The notes under the pieces: model-generated
What the model was told of the DNA's origin: nothing
Seen by the model: the letters and a program-made list of their open reading frames with translations, nothing else
Databases searched by the model: none
Program-made: the position numbers and the translations under genes
Shown here: one piece after another, positions 43,133 through 50,374 of the stretch
Position numbering within the stretch: the stretch's first letter is position 1
Layout of the letters: every line of letters starts with the position of its first letter
Source of the DNA: an uncultured Clostridia bacterium
GTDB taxonomy: Bacteria; Bacillota; Clostridia; Oscillospirales; Oscillospiraceae
NCBI GenBank assembly: GCA_930990965.1
Contig: CAKNRQ010000015.1
Span: forward strand, 1-50,374
Length of the DNA stretch: 50,374 bases
Reading direction: 5' to 3'

Positions 43133-45217
43133 ATGAGAAGCTTTTATCGCTTCACGACTGCCTGGCCGCGCCTGGTCATTGCGCTGTTTGCAGTGCTTGC
43201 GCTTTTTTCCGCGCTGTGCTGGACAAGAGTGAGCGTGAACTACAATGTCACCGACTACCTGCCGGACGATACCCCCTCCACACTTGCAATAGACAAGCTG
43301 GGCGAAGAGTTCACCGGCGGCATACCCAATATGCGCGTCATGGTAAGAAATGTCACACTATCGCAGGCTCTGGAGCTCAAAGAGCAAATAAAAGCCGTGC
43401 CCGGAGTTGAGAGCGTTACCTGGCTGGATGACGCTGTGGATGTGCTCGAGCCGCTGGAGTTCCAGGACACAGACACAGTAGAGACCTATTACAAAGACGG
43501 AGTTGCACTGTTCACGGTCACGGTGGCAGACGACTACCGGCTAACGGCCGTGGACGCCATACGTGAAATAGCGGGTGACGACGCCGCCATGACGGGAGAC
43601 GCTGTCAGCACGGCACTGGCTACTACGGGCACTGTGAGCGAAGTACGGCTCATAACGATAGTGGCGGTTCTGTTTGTGCTGTTTGTGCTCACGCTCACCA
43701 CGACAAGCTGGGCAGAACCGTTTATAGTGCTGCTTGGCATAGGTGTGGCCACAGTGCTTAACGGCGGCACGAACCTCATCTTCGGCGAGATAAGTTTTGT
43801 CACGAACGCCGCAGGCAGCGTGCTGCAACTGGCCTGTACACTTGACTATTCCGTGTTCCTGATCCAGCGCTTCTCGGAGTGCCTGGAAGAGAACTCAAAC
43901 CCGCGCGAGGCAATGGTGGAGGCGCTTTGCCGCTCCACTATGAGCATAATGTCGAGCGGCCTGACGACGGTGATAGGCTTCCTGGCGCTGGTGTTTATGC
44001 GCTTCGGCCTGGGCCCGGACTTGGGCACGGCGCTGGCCAAGGGCATAGCCATCAGTCTGGTGACGGTGTTTATCTTTTCCCCCTCGCTCATACTGGTTAC
44101 ATACAAGCTGATGCAAAAGAGTGCACACCGGCTCTTTATGCCCAGTTTCGAGGGCTTTGGACGCTTTATCTACCGTGTGATGATACCCATGCTGTGCGTG
44201 TTCGCAGTTATTATGGTGCCCTCATTTCTGGCCTCGAACAGCAACAGCTACTATTACGGCAGCGCGCATATCTATGGTTCCGACACACAGTACGGCCAGG
44301 ACACCGAGGCCATAGAGTCCGTGTTCGGTAAGAGCGACACCTGGGTGGCCATGGTGCCCAAAGACGACATTGCGCGCCAGAGCGAGCTCAGCGCTGCACT
44401 GCACGAGATACCCGAAGTCACCAGCATCCTCAGCTATGTCGATACGGTTGGCCCGGAAATACCTATGGAGTATCTGGACGAGAATACACTTAGCCTGCTA
44501 GTGGGTGAGAACTACAGCCGGTTTGTGATAACAGTAGATTCAGATGCTGAGGGCGGGGCGGCGTTTGCAACTGTGGAGCGGGTGCGCGGCGTGCTCGAAA
44601 ATATCTACCCGGGCGAGTATTACCTGGCGGGGGACGGCGTCAGCACTTACGACCTCATGGACACCATAACGGCTGACACGGTGAAAGTGAACCTGATAGC
44701 CATAGGGGCGGTGTTCGTTGTGCTGCTCTTCTCCTTCAAGTCGTTGAGCCTGCCCATCATACTGGTGCTGAGCATAGAGACAGCCATATGGATAAACATG
44801 GCCATACCGTATTTCCGCGATACGACGGTTTTCTACATATCCTACCTCATCGTGAGCTCCATACAACTTGGCGCCACGGTGGACTACGCAATACTGTTTG
44901 CCGACCGATATATGGAGTTCAGAAGGCAGATGCCAAAGCGCGAGGCGGTTATTAAGACCGTGAGCGCCGTCACCCTCTCTGTCTCCACCTCGGGCAGCGC
45001 CATAATAGTAGTGGGACTGCTGCTGGGCTTCGTTTCGCACCACGGTATAATCTCTCAGCTGGGATTTTTCCTGGGCATCGGCGGCCTGCTCAGCCTGATG
45101 ATAGTACTTTTCGTGCTCCCCGGTTTCCTGTACGTCTGCGACGGACTCGTAAGACGCAGCACTCTCCATGCCAATTTCCATAACCCTAAGGAGGTCACTG
45201 CACATGAAGAAAAGTAA
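43133..45217 (+). CDS. MMPL/RND family exporter
   Basis: A 694-residue membrane transporter made of two similar halves, each with one helix, a large external loop, then five helices. The first half shows DYLPDDTPSTLAIDKL in the external domain and LACTLDYSVFLIQRFSECLEE; the second half shows the matching VDYAILFADRYMEFR. This duplicated helix-loop-helix with a TM4 D-Y pair is typical of MMPL/HpnN-type proton-driven exporters of lipids or hydrophobic compounds. ATG 43133 is 8 bases after AAAGGA; earlier in-frame starts (43085) precede the ribosome site. It overlaps the downstream gene by 14 bases. Confidence 0.9.
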   Translation: MRSFYRFTTAWPRLVIALFAVLALFSALCWTRVSVNYNVTDYLPDDTPSTLAIDKLGEEFTGGIPNMRVMVRNVTLSQALELKEQIKAVPGVESVTWLDDAVDVLEPLEFQDTDTVETYYKDGVALFTVTVADDYRLTAVDAIREIAGDDAAMTGDAVSTALATTGTVSEVRLITIVAVLFVLFVLTLTTTSWAEPFIVLLGIGVATVLNGGTNLIFGEISFVTNAAGSVLQLACTLDYSVFLIQRFSECLEENSNPREAMVEALCRSTMSIMSSGLTTVIGFLALVFMRFGLGPDLGTALAKGIAISLVTVFIFSPSLILVTYKLMQKSAHRLFMPSFEGFGRFIYRVMIPMLCVFAVIMVPSFLASNSNSYYYGSAHIYGSDTQYGQDTEAIESVFGKSDTWVAMVPKDDIARQSELSAALHEIPEVTSILSYVDTVGPEIPMEYLDENTLSLLVGENYSRFVITVDSDAEGGAAFATVERVRGVLENIYPGEYYLAGDGVSTYDLMDTITADTVKVNLIAIGAVFVVLLFSFKSLSLPIILVLSIETAIWINMAIPYFRDTTVFYISYLIVSSIQLGATVDYAILFADRYMEFRRQMPKREAVIKTVSAVTLSVSTSGSAIIVVGLLLGFVSHHGIISQLGFFLGIGGLLSLMIVLFVLPGFLYVCDGLVRRSTLHANFHNPKEVTAHEEK

Positions 45218-47141
45218 ACGCGCAGCGGCAGCCATTCTCGCTGCGCTGCTGGTATTCGGCACGGCCGTGCCTGCCCTGGCCTCCGAGACCGCAGCCCCCG
45301 CCGTGGAAGACACAGAGGCTTCGCAGAAGGAAGAAGTCGTCTACGCCACCCTCGGTTCAGACGGCAGCCTCGTGAGCGCGTACGTAGTCAACAGCTTCCC
45401 CGGCGGTGAGATAAGCGACTACGGCGACTATTCAAGCGTGCGTATTCTAAATACGGACGATGAGATAGACTACTCCCGCAAGCAAGTTAACATAACATCT
45501 GACGCAGTCAAAGTGTATTACCAGGGCGAGCTGGCCCACCCCGTGCTGCCCTGGAACTTCACGCTCGAGTACAGCCTTGACGGCCGGGAGATGTCTGCCC
45601 AGGAGATCGCTGGCCAGACGGGCGATGTGGAGATACGCCTGGCAGTGACAAAAAATGAAGATTGCGATGGCAGCTTCTATGATGACTACGCCCTGCAAAT
45701 AAGCTTCACCCTCTCGGGGGATGTCTTCAGCGGGATATCGGCTAAGGACGCCACCATAGCTTCGGTGGGCGCCGACAAACAGCTCACCTATACGCTGTTG
45801 CCCGGAGAGGGCATAGACACGAGTATCACCGCGCACGCTGAGAACTTTGCCCTGGGAGAAGTGAGCATAAACGGCATACACCTCAATCTCAATGTGGACG
45901 TGGATACGCAGGACATAAAGGCGCAGGTCTCCGAGCTGGTGGACGCCACAAGCAGGCTCAGCTCCGGGGCGGGCGAGCTGCTGGGTGGCAGCGAAGAGCT
46001 GCGTGACGGGGCTTCCGGGCTGCTCTCGGGTTCGGAGGAACTGCAAAGCGGCATAGCAGAGCTCGACGAGGGCGTGCAAGCCCTCAGCGACGGCCTGAGC
46101 GTGATGGGAGACGGGCTCGACGAGCTGTATGCCAACTCCTCATCGCTCGTGAGCGGCTCGCGTCAGGTCTACACAGCGCTGGAGTACATAGATTCCCAGC
46201 TGAGCTCGATGAGCGTCAGCACGGACGCGCTGGCGTCCATGATAGCTTCGGCTGAGGCCATAGGCACAGCCGCCCAGGGCGTGCTCGCCGCGGTGGAGCC
46301 GCTTCAGAGCCAGCTTGAAAACGCGGGCCAGCTCATGGCAATGGCAGAGGACATAGTGACTGACGCCCAGCAGGCCAATACCAATGCTTTGACCGCACTC
46401 GGCGCGGTGACATCCGAGGACCCGAACGTCCAGTCGGCGATAGCAACTGCGAAAACAGCGATAGAGACAAGTGACCGGTGCATATCGCTTATCTATGGAG
46501 GCGCGGCCGCCATTTTTGAAAACGTATCGAACGGCGCGGCGGCGCTCACAGCGAGCTTGCAGCAGCTTCTTACCAGTTGCGAGACCTTCCAGAGCGAAGC
46601 GCTCGCGGCCCAGGAGTACGTGGAGGCCATGCTCGCCCAGCTTGACGAGCTCAAGGCCGGGATTTCCACGCTCGCGGATGAGTACGGCGCGCTTGACGAC
46701 GGCATAGGCGCGTATACCGGCGGTGTGGCACAGCTTGTGGACGGCTTCGGCAGCGTCATGAACGGCGTGGCGCAGTTGGCCTCGGGCAGCGCGAGCCTGC
46801 TGGAGGGCTCAGGCGAGCTGACCGGCGGCGCGTCCGAGCTCTATAACGGTGTGGCCGAACTCTGCACCGGCGCCGAGAGCATGGCAAACGGCGCGAGCGC
46901 GCTCAACAGCGAGACCAGCTCCCTGGACGTGCAGGAGCAGATAGACACGCTGTTGGAGAATATAGGCGGCAACATGGATTCGCCTGAGAGCTTTGTAGAT
47001 GAGCGCAACGGCACGGTCAGTTCGGTGCAGTTTGTCATACGCACCACGGCCATAGACCCTCCGGCGCAGCCGGCCGAGCCGGAACCGGCAGAGGAACCGC
47101 AGAGCTTTTGGGACAAACTGCTTGCGCTTTTCGGCCTGTAA
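45204..47141 (+). CDS. Exported coiled-coil protein, YhgE/Pip-like, partner of the MMPL exporter
   Basis: A 645-residue exported protein. Signal peptide of about 28 residues (AAILAALLVFGTAVPALAS), then a beta-rich domain to about 230, then long heptad and glycine-spaced repeats (SGAGELLGGSEELRDGASGLLSGSEELQSGIAEL region and again near 510-580: GSASLLEGSGELTGGASELYNGVAEL). These are the tandem turns seen in YhgE/Pip and other wall-spanning proteins. No membrane segment is visible at the C-terminus (QSFWDKLLALFGL only), so anchoring is unclear. It begins within the MMPL gene and follows AAGGAGGT, so they are co-translated and probably act together as an export complex. Confidence 0.8.
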   Translation: MKKSKRAAAAILAALLVFGTAVPALASETAAPAVEDTEASQKEEVVYATLGSDGSLVSAYVVNSFPGGEISDYGDYSSVRILNTDDEIDYSRKQVNITSDAVKVYYQGELAHPVLPWNFTLEYSLDGREMSAQEIAGQTGDVEIRLAVTKNEDCDGSFYDDYALQISFTLSGDVFSGISAKDATIASVGADKQLTYTLLPGEGIDTSITAHAENFALGEVSINGIHLNLNVDVDTQDIKAQVSELVDATSRLSSGAGELLGGSEELRDGASGLLSGSEELQSGIAELDEGVQALSDGLSVMGDGLDELYANSSSLVSGSRQVYTALEYIDSQLSSMSVSTDALASMIASAEAIGTAAQGVLAAVEPLQSQLENAGQLMAMAEDIVTDAQQANTNALTALGAVTSEDPNVQSAIATAKTAIETSDRCISLIYGGAAAIFENVSNGAAALTASLQQLLTSCETFQSEALAAQEYVEAMLAQLDELKAGISTLADEYGALDDGIGAYTGGVAQLVDGFGSVMNGVAQLASGSASLLEGSGELTGGASELYNGVAELCTGAESMANGASALNSETSSLDVQEQIDTLLENIGGNMDSPESFVDERNGTVSSVQFVIRTTAIDPPAQPAEPEPAEEPQSFWDKLLALFGL

Positions 47142-47160
47142 ACCGAACAGCAGTGCGCAC

Positions 47161-47206
47161 ATTTCCGCGCGCGGCCGCACATGGCTGCGCGCGGAATTTT
47201 TTATTT
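47161..47206 (+). terminator. Terminator of the MMPL operon
   Basis: 14-bp GC-rich stem (47163-47176 with 47183-47196, loop GCACAT, one G-T pair), then TTTTTTATTT. Confidence 0.92.
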
Positions 47207-47232
47207 ACAAACGAGCTTCTATGCCCTAAAAT
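47204..47232 (+). promoter_or_regulatory. Promoter of the metallophosphoesterase gene
   Basis: TTTACA (47204-47209), 17 bases, TAAAAT (47227-47232). Its -35 box lies in the T run of the preceding terminator. Confidence 0.72.
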
Positions 47233-47253
47233 TGGCTTTGTAGGAGTGATAAA

Positions 47254-48516
47254 GTGAAATCAAGAATAATATTCCTGTTGCTCTCGGCGGCGATACTGGC
47301 CGGGGCGTTTGCACTCAGCGGAAGGCTCGAAAGCGGCGAAGACGCACCGGCGCAGTCCGGGGACGAAGTCACCATCGCCGTGGCGACGGATTTGCACTAC
47401 ATTGCGCCGGAGCTCACGGACAAGGGCGAGTACTTCACTAATTTGGTGACCGACGCCGACGGCAAGGTCATGCTGTACATAGACGAACTAGTGCGCGCCT
47501 TCGCCGAGCAGATAATAGCTGAGCAGCCCGACGCGCTCATACTCTCGGGGGATTTGAGCTTCAACGGCGAGACGGCAAGTCACGAGGCGCTTGCGTCGAT
47601 TTTGAGCGAAGTCGAGGCATCAGGCGTGCCGGTCTACGTCATGCCCGGCAATCACGACATGAACAGCTCCATGGCCGCGCGCTTTGAAGGCGACGGTTAC
47701 GAGCTCGTTTCGAGCCCGAGCGAAGGCGAGTTTGCGCAGATATACTACGAGTTCGGCTACAGCGAGGCCATCTCGCGCGACGAAAAATCTCTCAGCTATG
47801 CCGCCCAGCTCGCGCCGGGGCTCAGGCTTGTCATGCTGGACGTCAACACCCGCTCCAACCCGGGATATGTCCTGGACAGCACCTTTGACTGGCTCGAGGA
47901 GCAACTGCGCGATGCGCGCGAGGCTGGGGAGCGCGTGATAGCTGTGAGCCATCAGAACATCTATCCGCACAACAGCTACTTCACGAGCGGGTATATCATA
48001 GGCAACGGCGGGACGCTGCACTCGCTTTACGCGGAGTACGGCGTGCTCTGCAACCTGGCCGGGCACATACATTTGCAGCACTGCATGAGCGAGGGCGGCG
48101 CGCCTGAGATCGTCACCTCGTCGCTGGCGGTGAATCCGAACCAGTACGGCGTGCTGACGGTACGGGGCAGGAATGGGCAGTACAACACTGAGAGCGTCGA
48201 TGTGTCATCCTGGGCCGAAGCCGAGGGGCTGGCCAACGAGGCTTTGCTCAACTTTGACGAGTACTCCGAGCGTTTCTTCTACGACACGGCGGTGCAGCAG
48301 GGCCTGGATGAGCTCGGCGGCGAAGGGGAGAGGGAGACGGAACTCGCCCGGTTCTACGCTATGGCGAACACGCTATATTTCGCAGGGCTCAACAACCAGA
48401 TTGAATGGGACGAGGACGCCATGGACGAGTGGAGCGAGCGCGGCTTTTTCATCCCCAGGTACCTGGAGACGATAAGGCTCGACTCCGAGCGCAATTACAC
48501 GCGCTTTGAATTCTGA
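47254..48516 (+). CDS. Exported calcineurin-like metallophosphoesterase
   Basis: A 420-residue phosphoesterase carried outside the membrane by an N-terminal signal or anchor (IIFLLLSAAILAGAFAL, no lipobox). The dinuclear metal motifs are in order: ATDLHY (DxH), ILSGDLSFNGE (GD), VMPGNHDM (GNHD), AVSHQNIYPHN (H) and LAGHIHLQH (GHxH). It could act on nucleotides, phospholipids or teichoic-acid-type phosphates; the substrate is unknown. The last 100 residues form a helical extension. GTG 47254 lies 7 bases after AGGAG. Confidence 0.9.
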   Translation: MKSRIIFLLLSAAILAGAFALSGRLESGEDAPAQSGDEVTIAVATDLHYIAPELTDKGEYFTNLVTDADGKVMLYIDELVRAFAEQIIAEQPDALILSGDLSFNGETASHEALASILSEVEASGVPVYVMPGNHDMNSSMAARFEGDGYELVSSPSEGEFAQIYYEFGYSEAISRDEKSLSYAAQLAPGLRLVMLDVNTRSNPGYVLDSTFDWLEEQLRDAREAGERVIAVSHQNIYPHNSYFTSGYIIGNGGTLHSLYAEYGVLCNLAGHIHLQHCMSEGGAPEIVTSSLAVNPNQYGVLTVRGRNGQYNTESVDVSSWAEAEGLANEALLNFDEYSERFFYDTAVQQGLDELGGEGERETELARFYAMANTLYFAGLNNQIEWDEDAMDEWSERGFFIPRYLETIRLDSERNYTRFEF

Positions 48517-48559
48517 ACAGGCATTGGATACTTCTTAAAAAGCTACACTAAACTCCTTA

Positions 48560-48606
48560 AGATTTGATTAAATCTGTTGCAGCCTGCACAATGCCCGGGG
48601 TATAAT
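48560..48606 (+). promoter_or_regulatory. Promoter with upstream palindrome for a lipoprotein gene
   Basis: Perfect inverted repeat AGATTT-GATT-AAATCT (48560-48575) sits one base before TTGCAG (48577-48582), 18 bases, TATAAT (48601-48606). The palindrome is placed like an activator or repressor site. Confidence 0.6.
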
Positions 48607-48625
48607 TGAACGAGGAGTTGATCGC

Positions 48626-49285
48626 ATGAAGAAGAGGGACTGTGTCTGCCTTGTACTCGTGTGCGCGCTTGTACTCTCCGGCTGTGGGTTGGAAAACATA
48701 TTCAGGGGCCGGAACAGTGAGTCTCCACCTCTGGCCACGCCTATGGTTCAGTCTGGGATGATTGGCCCGACTGAACTGGTTGAGAGCGAGCTGGGAGTGC
48801 TGAATCTCTATGGCGTTGACGCCAGTGATTGGGATACTTTCTACTATGTTGCGCCGGATGGTATTGAGTGTGTGGAACTTACGCTTTGGTACCTGAGCGA
48901 AGGGGCCTGGGAGAGCGCCGGCATGAGCCGCTTCTATAACGCGGTCAACGGACGCATAGCGCTCCGGTTCGATTCCGACGCACTGAGCCTCCAATGCAAC
49001 CTGGTGGACAACTTTGGCAGCGGCAGCTCTATAGGCCAACCCATGCAGTTGGCAGAGCCGGTCGAGGGAGTGAGCTGGGGCTGGTCCAGTCTGGGCGAGC
49101 AGCTCACGGTGGGGATGGACGAACCCGTAGCCATTTGGCTGGGTTCGAGTACCTCCGAGAGCATGCACGGCCTGTACGACCCCGGCATCGGCTTTTCCGA
49201 GCCCGAGCGTTACGCCGAGGGCTATGAGGATGTCTTTGCCTTCACCGTGGAATTTAAAACGCAGCCGCTTGAATTGTTATATTAA
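48626..49285 (+). CDS. Hypothetical lipoprotein
   Basis: I do not recognise this 219-residue protein. Signal peptide with lipobox LVLSGC (Cys20), a short linker, then a compact domain rich in Tyr, Trp, Gly and acidic residues (DWDTFYYVAPDGIECVELTLWYLSEGAWESAG, SWGWSSLGEQLTVGMDEPVAIWLGSSTS) that looks like a beta sandwich. ATG 48626 follows GAGGAG by 8 bases. It is a single-gene unit with its own promoter and terminator, between the phosphoesterase and convergent mreB. Confidence 0.75.
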   Translation: MKKRDCVCLVLVCALVLSGCGLENIFRGRNSESPPLATPMVQSGMIGPTELVESELGVLNLYGVDASDWDTFYYVAPDGIECVELTLWYLSEGAWESAGMSRFYNAVNGRIALRFDSDALSLQCNLVDNFGSGSSIGQPMQLAEPVEGVSWGWSSLGEQLTVGMDEPVAIWLGSSTSESMHGLYDPGIGFSEPERYAEGYEDVFAFTVEFKTQPLELLY

Positions 49286-49322
49286 GCGAGGGCCCGCGCC
49301 ATTAGGCGCAGGCCCTCGTTTC
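49285..49322. terminator. Bidirectional terminator between lipoprotein gene and mreB
   Basis: Stem CGAGGGCCCGCGCC/GGCGCAGGCCCTCG (49287-49300, 49305-49318, one mismatch, loop ATTA) followed by TTTCTT on the plus strand. Confidence 0.85.
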
Positions 49323-49337
49323 TTATGTTTTTTAGCT

Positions 49338-50369
49338 TTAACCGCGCAGCATGCGCTTGCGGGCGAAGTTCACCATGCCCTCGTCCATGTCGTTCAGGCG
49401 GGTGAGCAGCTTGCCTGCGCCGTAGGCGACGCAGGAGACGGGGTCGTCAACGACGACAGTGCGTATACCGGTGTCGCGCTCGACCAGGCGGTCAATGCCG
49501 TAGATGAGGCTGCCTCCACCGGACATGACGATGCCGTTTTGCGAGATGTCGGCCACCAGCTCGGGCGGGGTGCGCTCAAGTACCAGGTGGATGGCATCAA
49601 GTATGTCGCGCATGGGCTCAAGCAGCACTTCGGCGAGCTCGCTGGAGCTGACCTTGACTGTTTTGGGCAGACCGGTGACCAGGTCGCGGCCCTTGACCTC
49701 TTCCACGCCCACATCCGGGCGCGGCACGACGCAGCCGATGCTCATTTTGACTTCCTCTGCGGTCTTTTCGCCTATCAGTACGTTGTGGCGGCGGCGAATG
49801 TAGCGGATGATGGCATCGTCAAAGGACGCGCCCGCTACCTTTATCGACTCGCACTCGGCCACGCCGCCGAGGGATACGACGGCCGTCTCGGTGGTACCGC
49901 CGCCGACGTCGATGATGAGCTGGCCGTCGGGCTTTGAGACGTCGAGGCCCGCGCCGTAGGCCGTGGCGACGGCGCTCTCCACAAGGTAGACCTTGCGCGC
50001 TCCGGCCTCGGTCACGGCATCGACCACGGCGCGCTCCTCGACACCGGTGATGCTGCCGGGCACGCAGACAAGCACGCGCGGCTTGAAGAGGCTCAGGCTG
50101 GTGACGCGGCCCATGAGTTCGCGCAGCATGGCCACGGTCATGTCATAGTCCGAGATAGCGCCGCCGACTATGGGCTGTATGGGCACTATGCTGGCCGGGG
50201 TGCGGCCGAGCATCTTTTGCGCCTCCTCGCCCACCTTCATGAGCTTACCGGAGAACTTGTCCACGGCGACCAGCGCCGGCTCACGTACCTGCACGCCTTT
50301 GCCGCGGGTGTACAGCAGCACGCGGGTGGTGCCCATGTCGAGGGCGATGTCTTTGTCAAATATCGGCAT
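49338..50369 (-). CDS. mreB: Rod shape-determining protein MreB/Mbl
   Basis: A bacterial actin that forms membrane-bound filaments guiding lateral wall synthesis. The 343-residue protein has the actin-fold phosphate loops: DMGTTRVLLY near the start, DVGGGTTETAVVSLGG in the middle and MSGGGSLIYGIDRL near the end, with VYLVESAVATAYGAG and EEVKMSIG between. It lacks an N-terminal amphipathic extension beyond MPIFDKDIAL. Paralogues Mbl and MreBH are alternatives. The ATG at 50369 is 5 bases from the window edge, so the promoter and any mreCD neighbours cannot be seen. Confidence 0.93.
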   Translation of the reverse strand: MPIFDKDIALDMGTTRVLLYTRGKGVQVREPALVAVDKFSGKLMKVGEEAQKMLGRTPASIVPIQPIVGGAISDYDMTVAMLRELMGRVTSLSLFKPRVLVCVPGSITGVEERAVVDAVTEAGARKVYLVESAVATAYGAGLDVSKPDGQLIIDVGGGTTETAVVSLGGVAECESIKVAGASFDDAIIRYIRRRHNVLIGEKTAEEVKMSIGCVVPRPDVGVEEVKGRDLVTGLPKTVKVSSSELAEVLLEPMRDILDAIHLVLERTPPELVADISQNGIVMSGGGSLIYGIDRLVERDTGIRTVVVDDPVSCVAYGAGKLLTRLNDMDEGMVNFARKRMLRG

Positions 50370-50374
50370 AGCTT

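Overview
The window is a GC-rich chromosomal segment of a low-GC-lineage (Firmicutes) anaerobe, most likely a gut member of the Clostridia (Oscillospirales-like). This is inferred from several features: strong sigma-A promoters (TTGACA-N17-TATAAT), AGGAGG ribosome sites, a T-box leader before valS, a cobalamin riboswitch before an ECF substrate-binding component, a PPi-type phosphofructokinase, and many lipoproteins. I see no rRNA, tRNA, CRISPR array, prophage or intact insertion sequence. No database search was possible, so functions rest on motif recognition.

Layout. 1-2.9 kb: the end of an MsmX/UgpC sugar-importer ATPase, then serC-serA. 2.9-8.4 kb: mtaB diverges from a cysteine desulfurase; then a DUF2200 protein and a CtpE-like P-type ATPase. 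8.4-12.2 kb: gluQ, a PAP2 membrane protein, a small anchored protein, a GalM-like epimerase and a TauE/SafE permease. 12.25-12.84 kb: a scar where a methyltransferase gene and an XRE regulator gene have both lost their 5' ends.

12.9-21.7 kb is the centrepiece: eight minus-strand genes, tightly packed behind one good promoter. They encode a 7TM histidine kinase, a LuxR-type response regulator, NagB, NagA, class II aldolase, a divergent triosephosphate isomerase, a LarA-family (nickel-pincer racemase) protein and a PPi-dependent phosphofructokinase. Together they convert GlcNAc-6-P to triose phosphates. The LarA homologue is unexpected and has altered active-site positions.

21.8-24.6 kb: a sulfonate/nitrate-type ABC importer with an upstream palindrome. 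24.8-31.1 kb: a glycogen operon (glgB, glgA, a catalytically truncated glycogen-phosphorylase-like protein, a GH13 hydrolase). 31.1-38.7 kb: lysA, a candidate structured RNA, glnS, a thioredoxin reductase that lacks the NADPH motifs with its thioredoxin, and T-box-valS. 38.7-41.0 kb: a divergent pair of paralogous lipoproteins, one with an A-tract frame break at its start. 41.0-42.3 kb: a cobalamin riboswitch controlling a DUF4430 lipoprotein and an ECF S component. 42.3-47.2 kb: TetR, MMPL exporter and a coiled-coil exported partner. 47.2-50.4 kb: an exported metallophosphoesterase, a lipoprotein and mreB.

No stretch above 300 bases lacks an explained content. The longest non-coding stretches are the valS leader (35711-36043) and the cobalamin leader (42065-42344).
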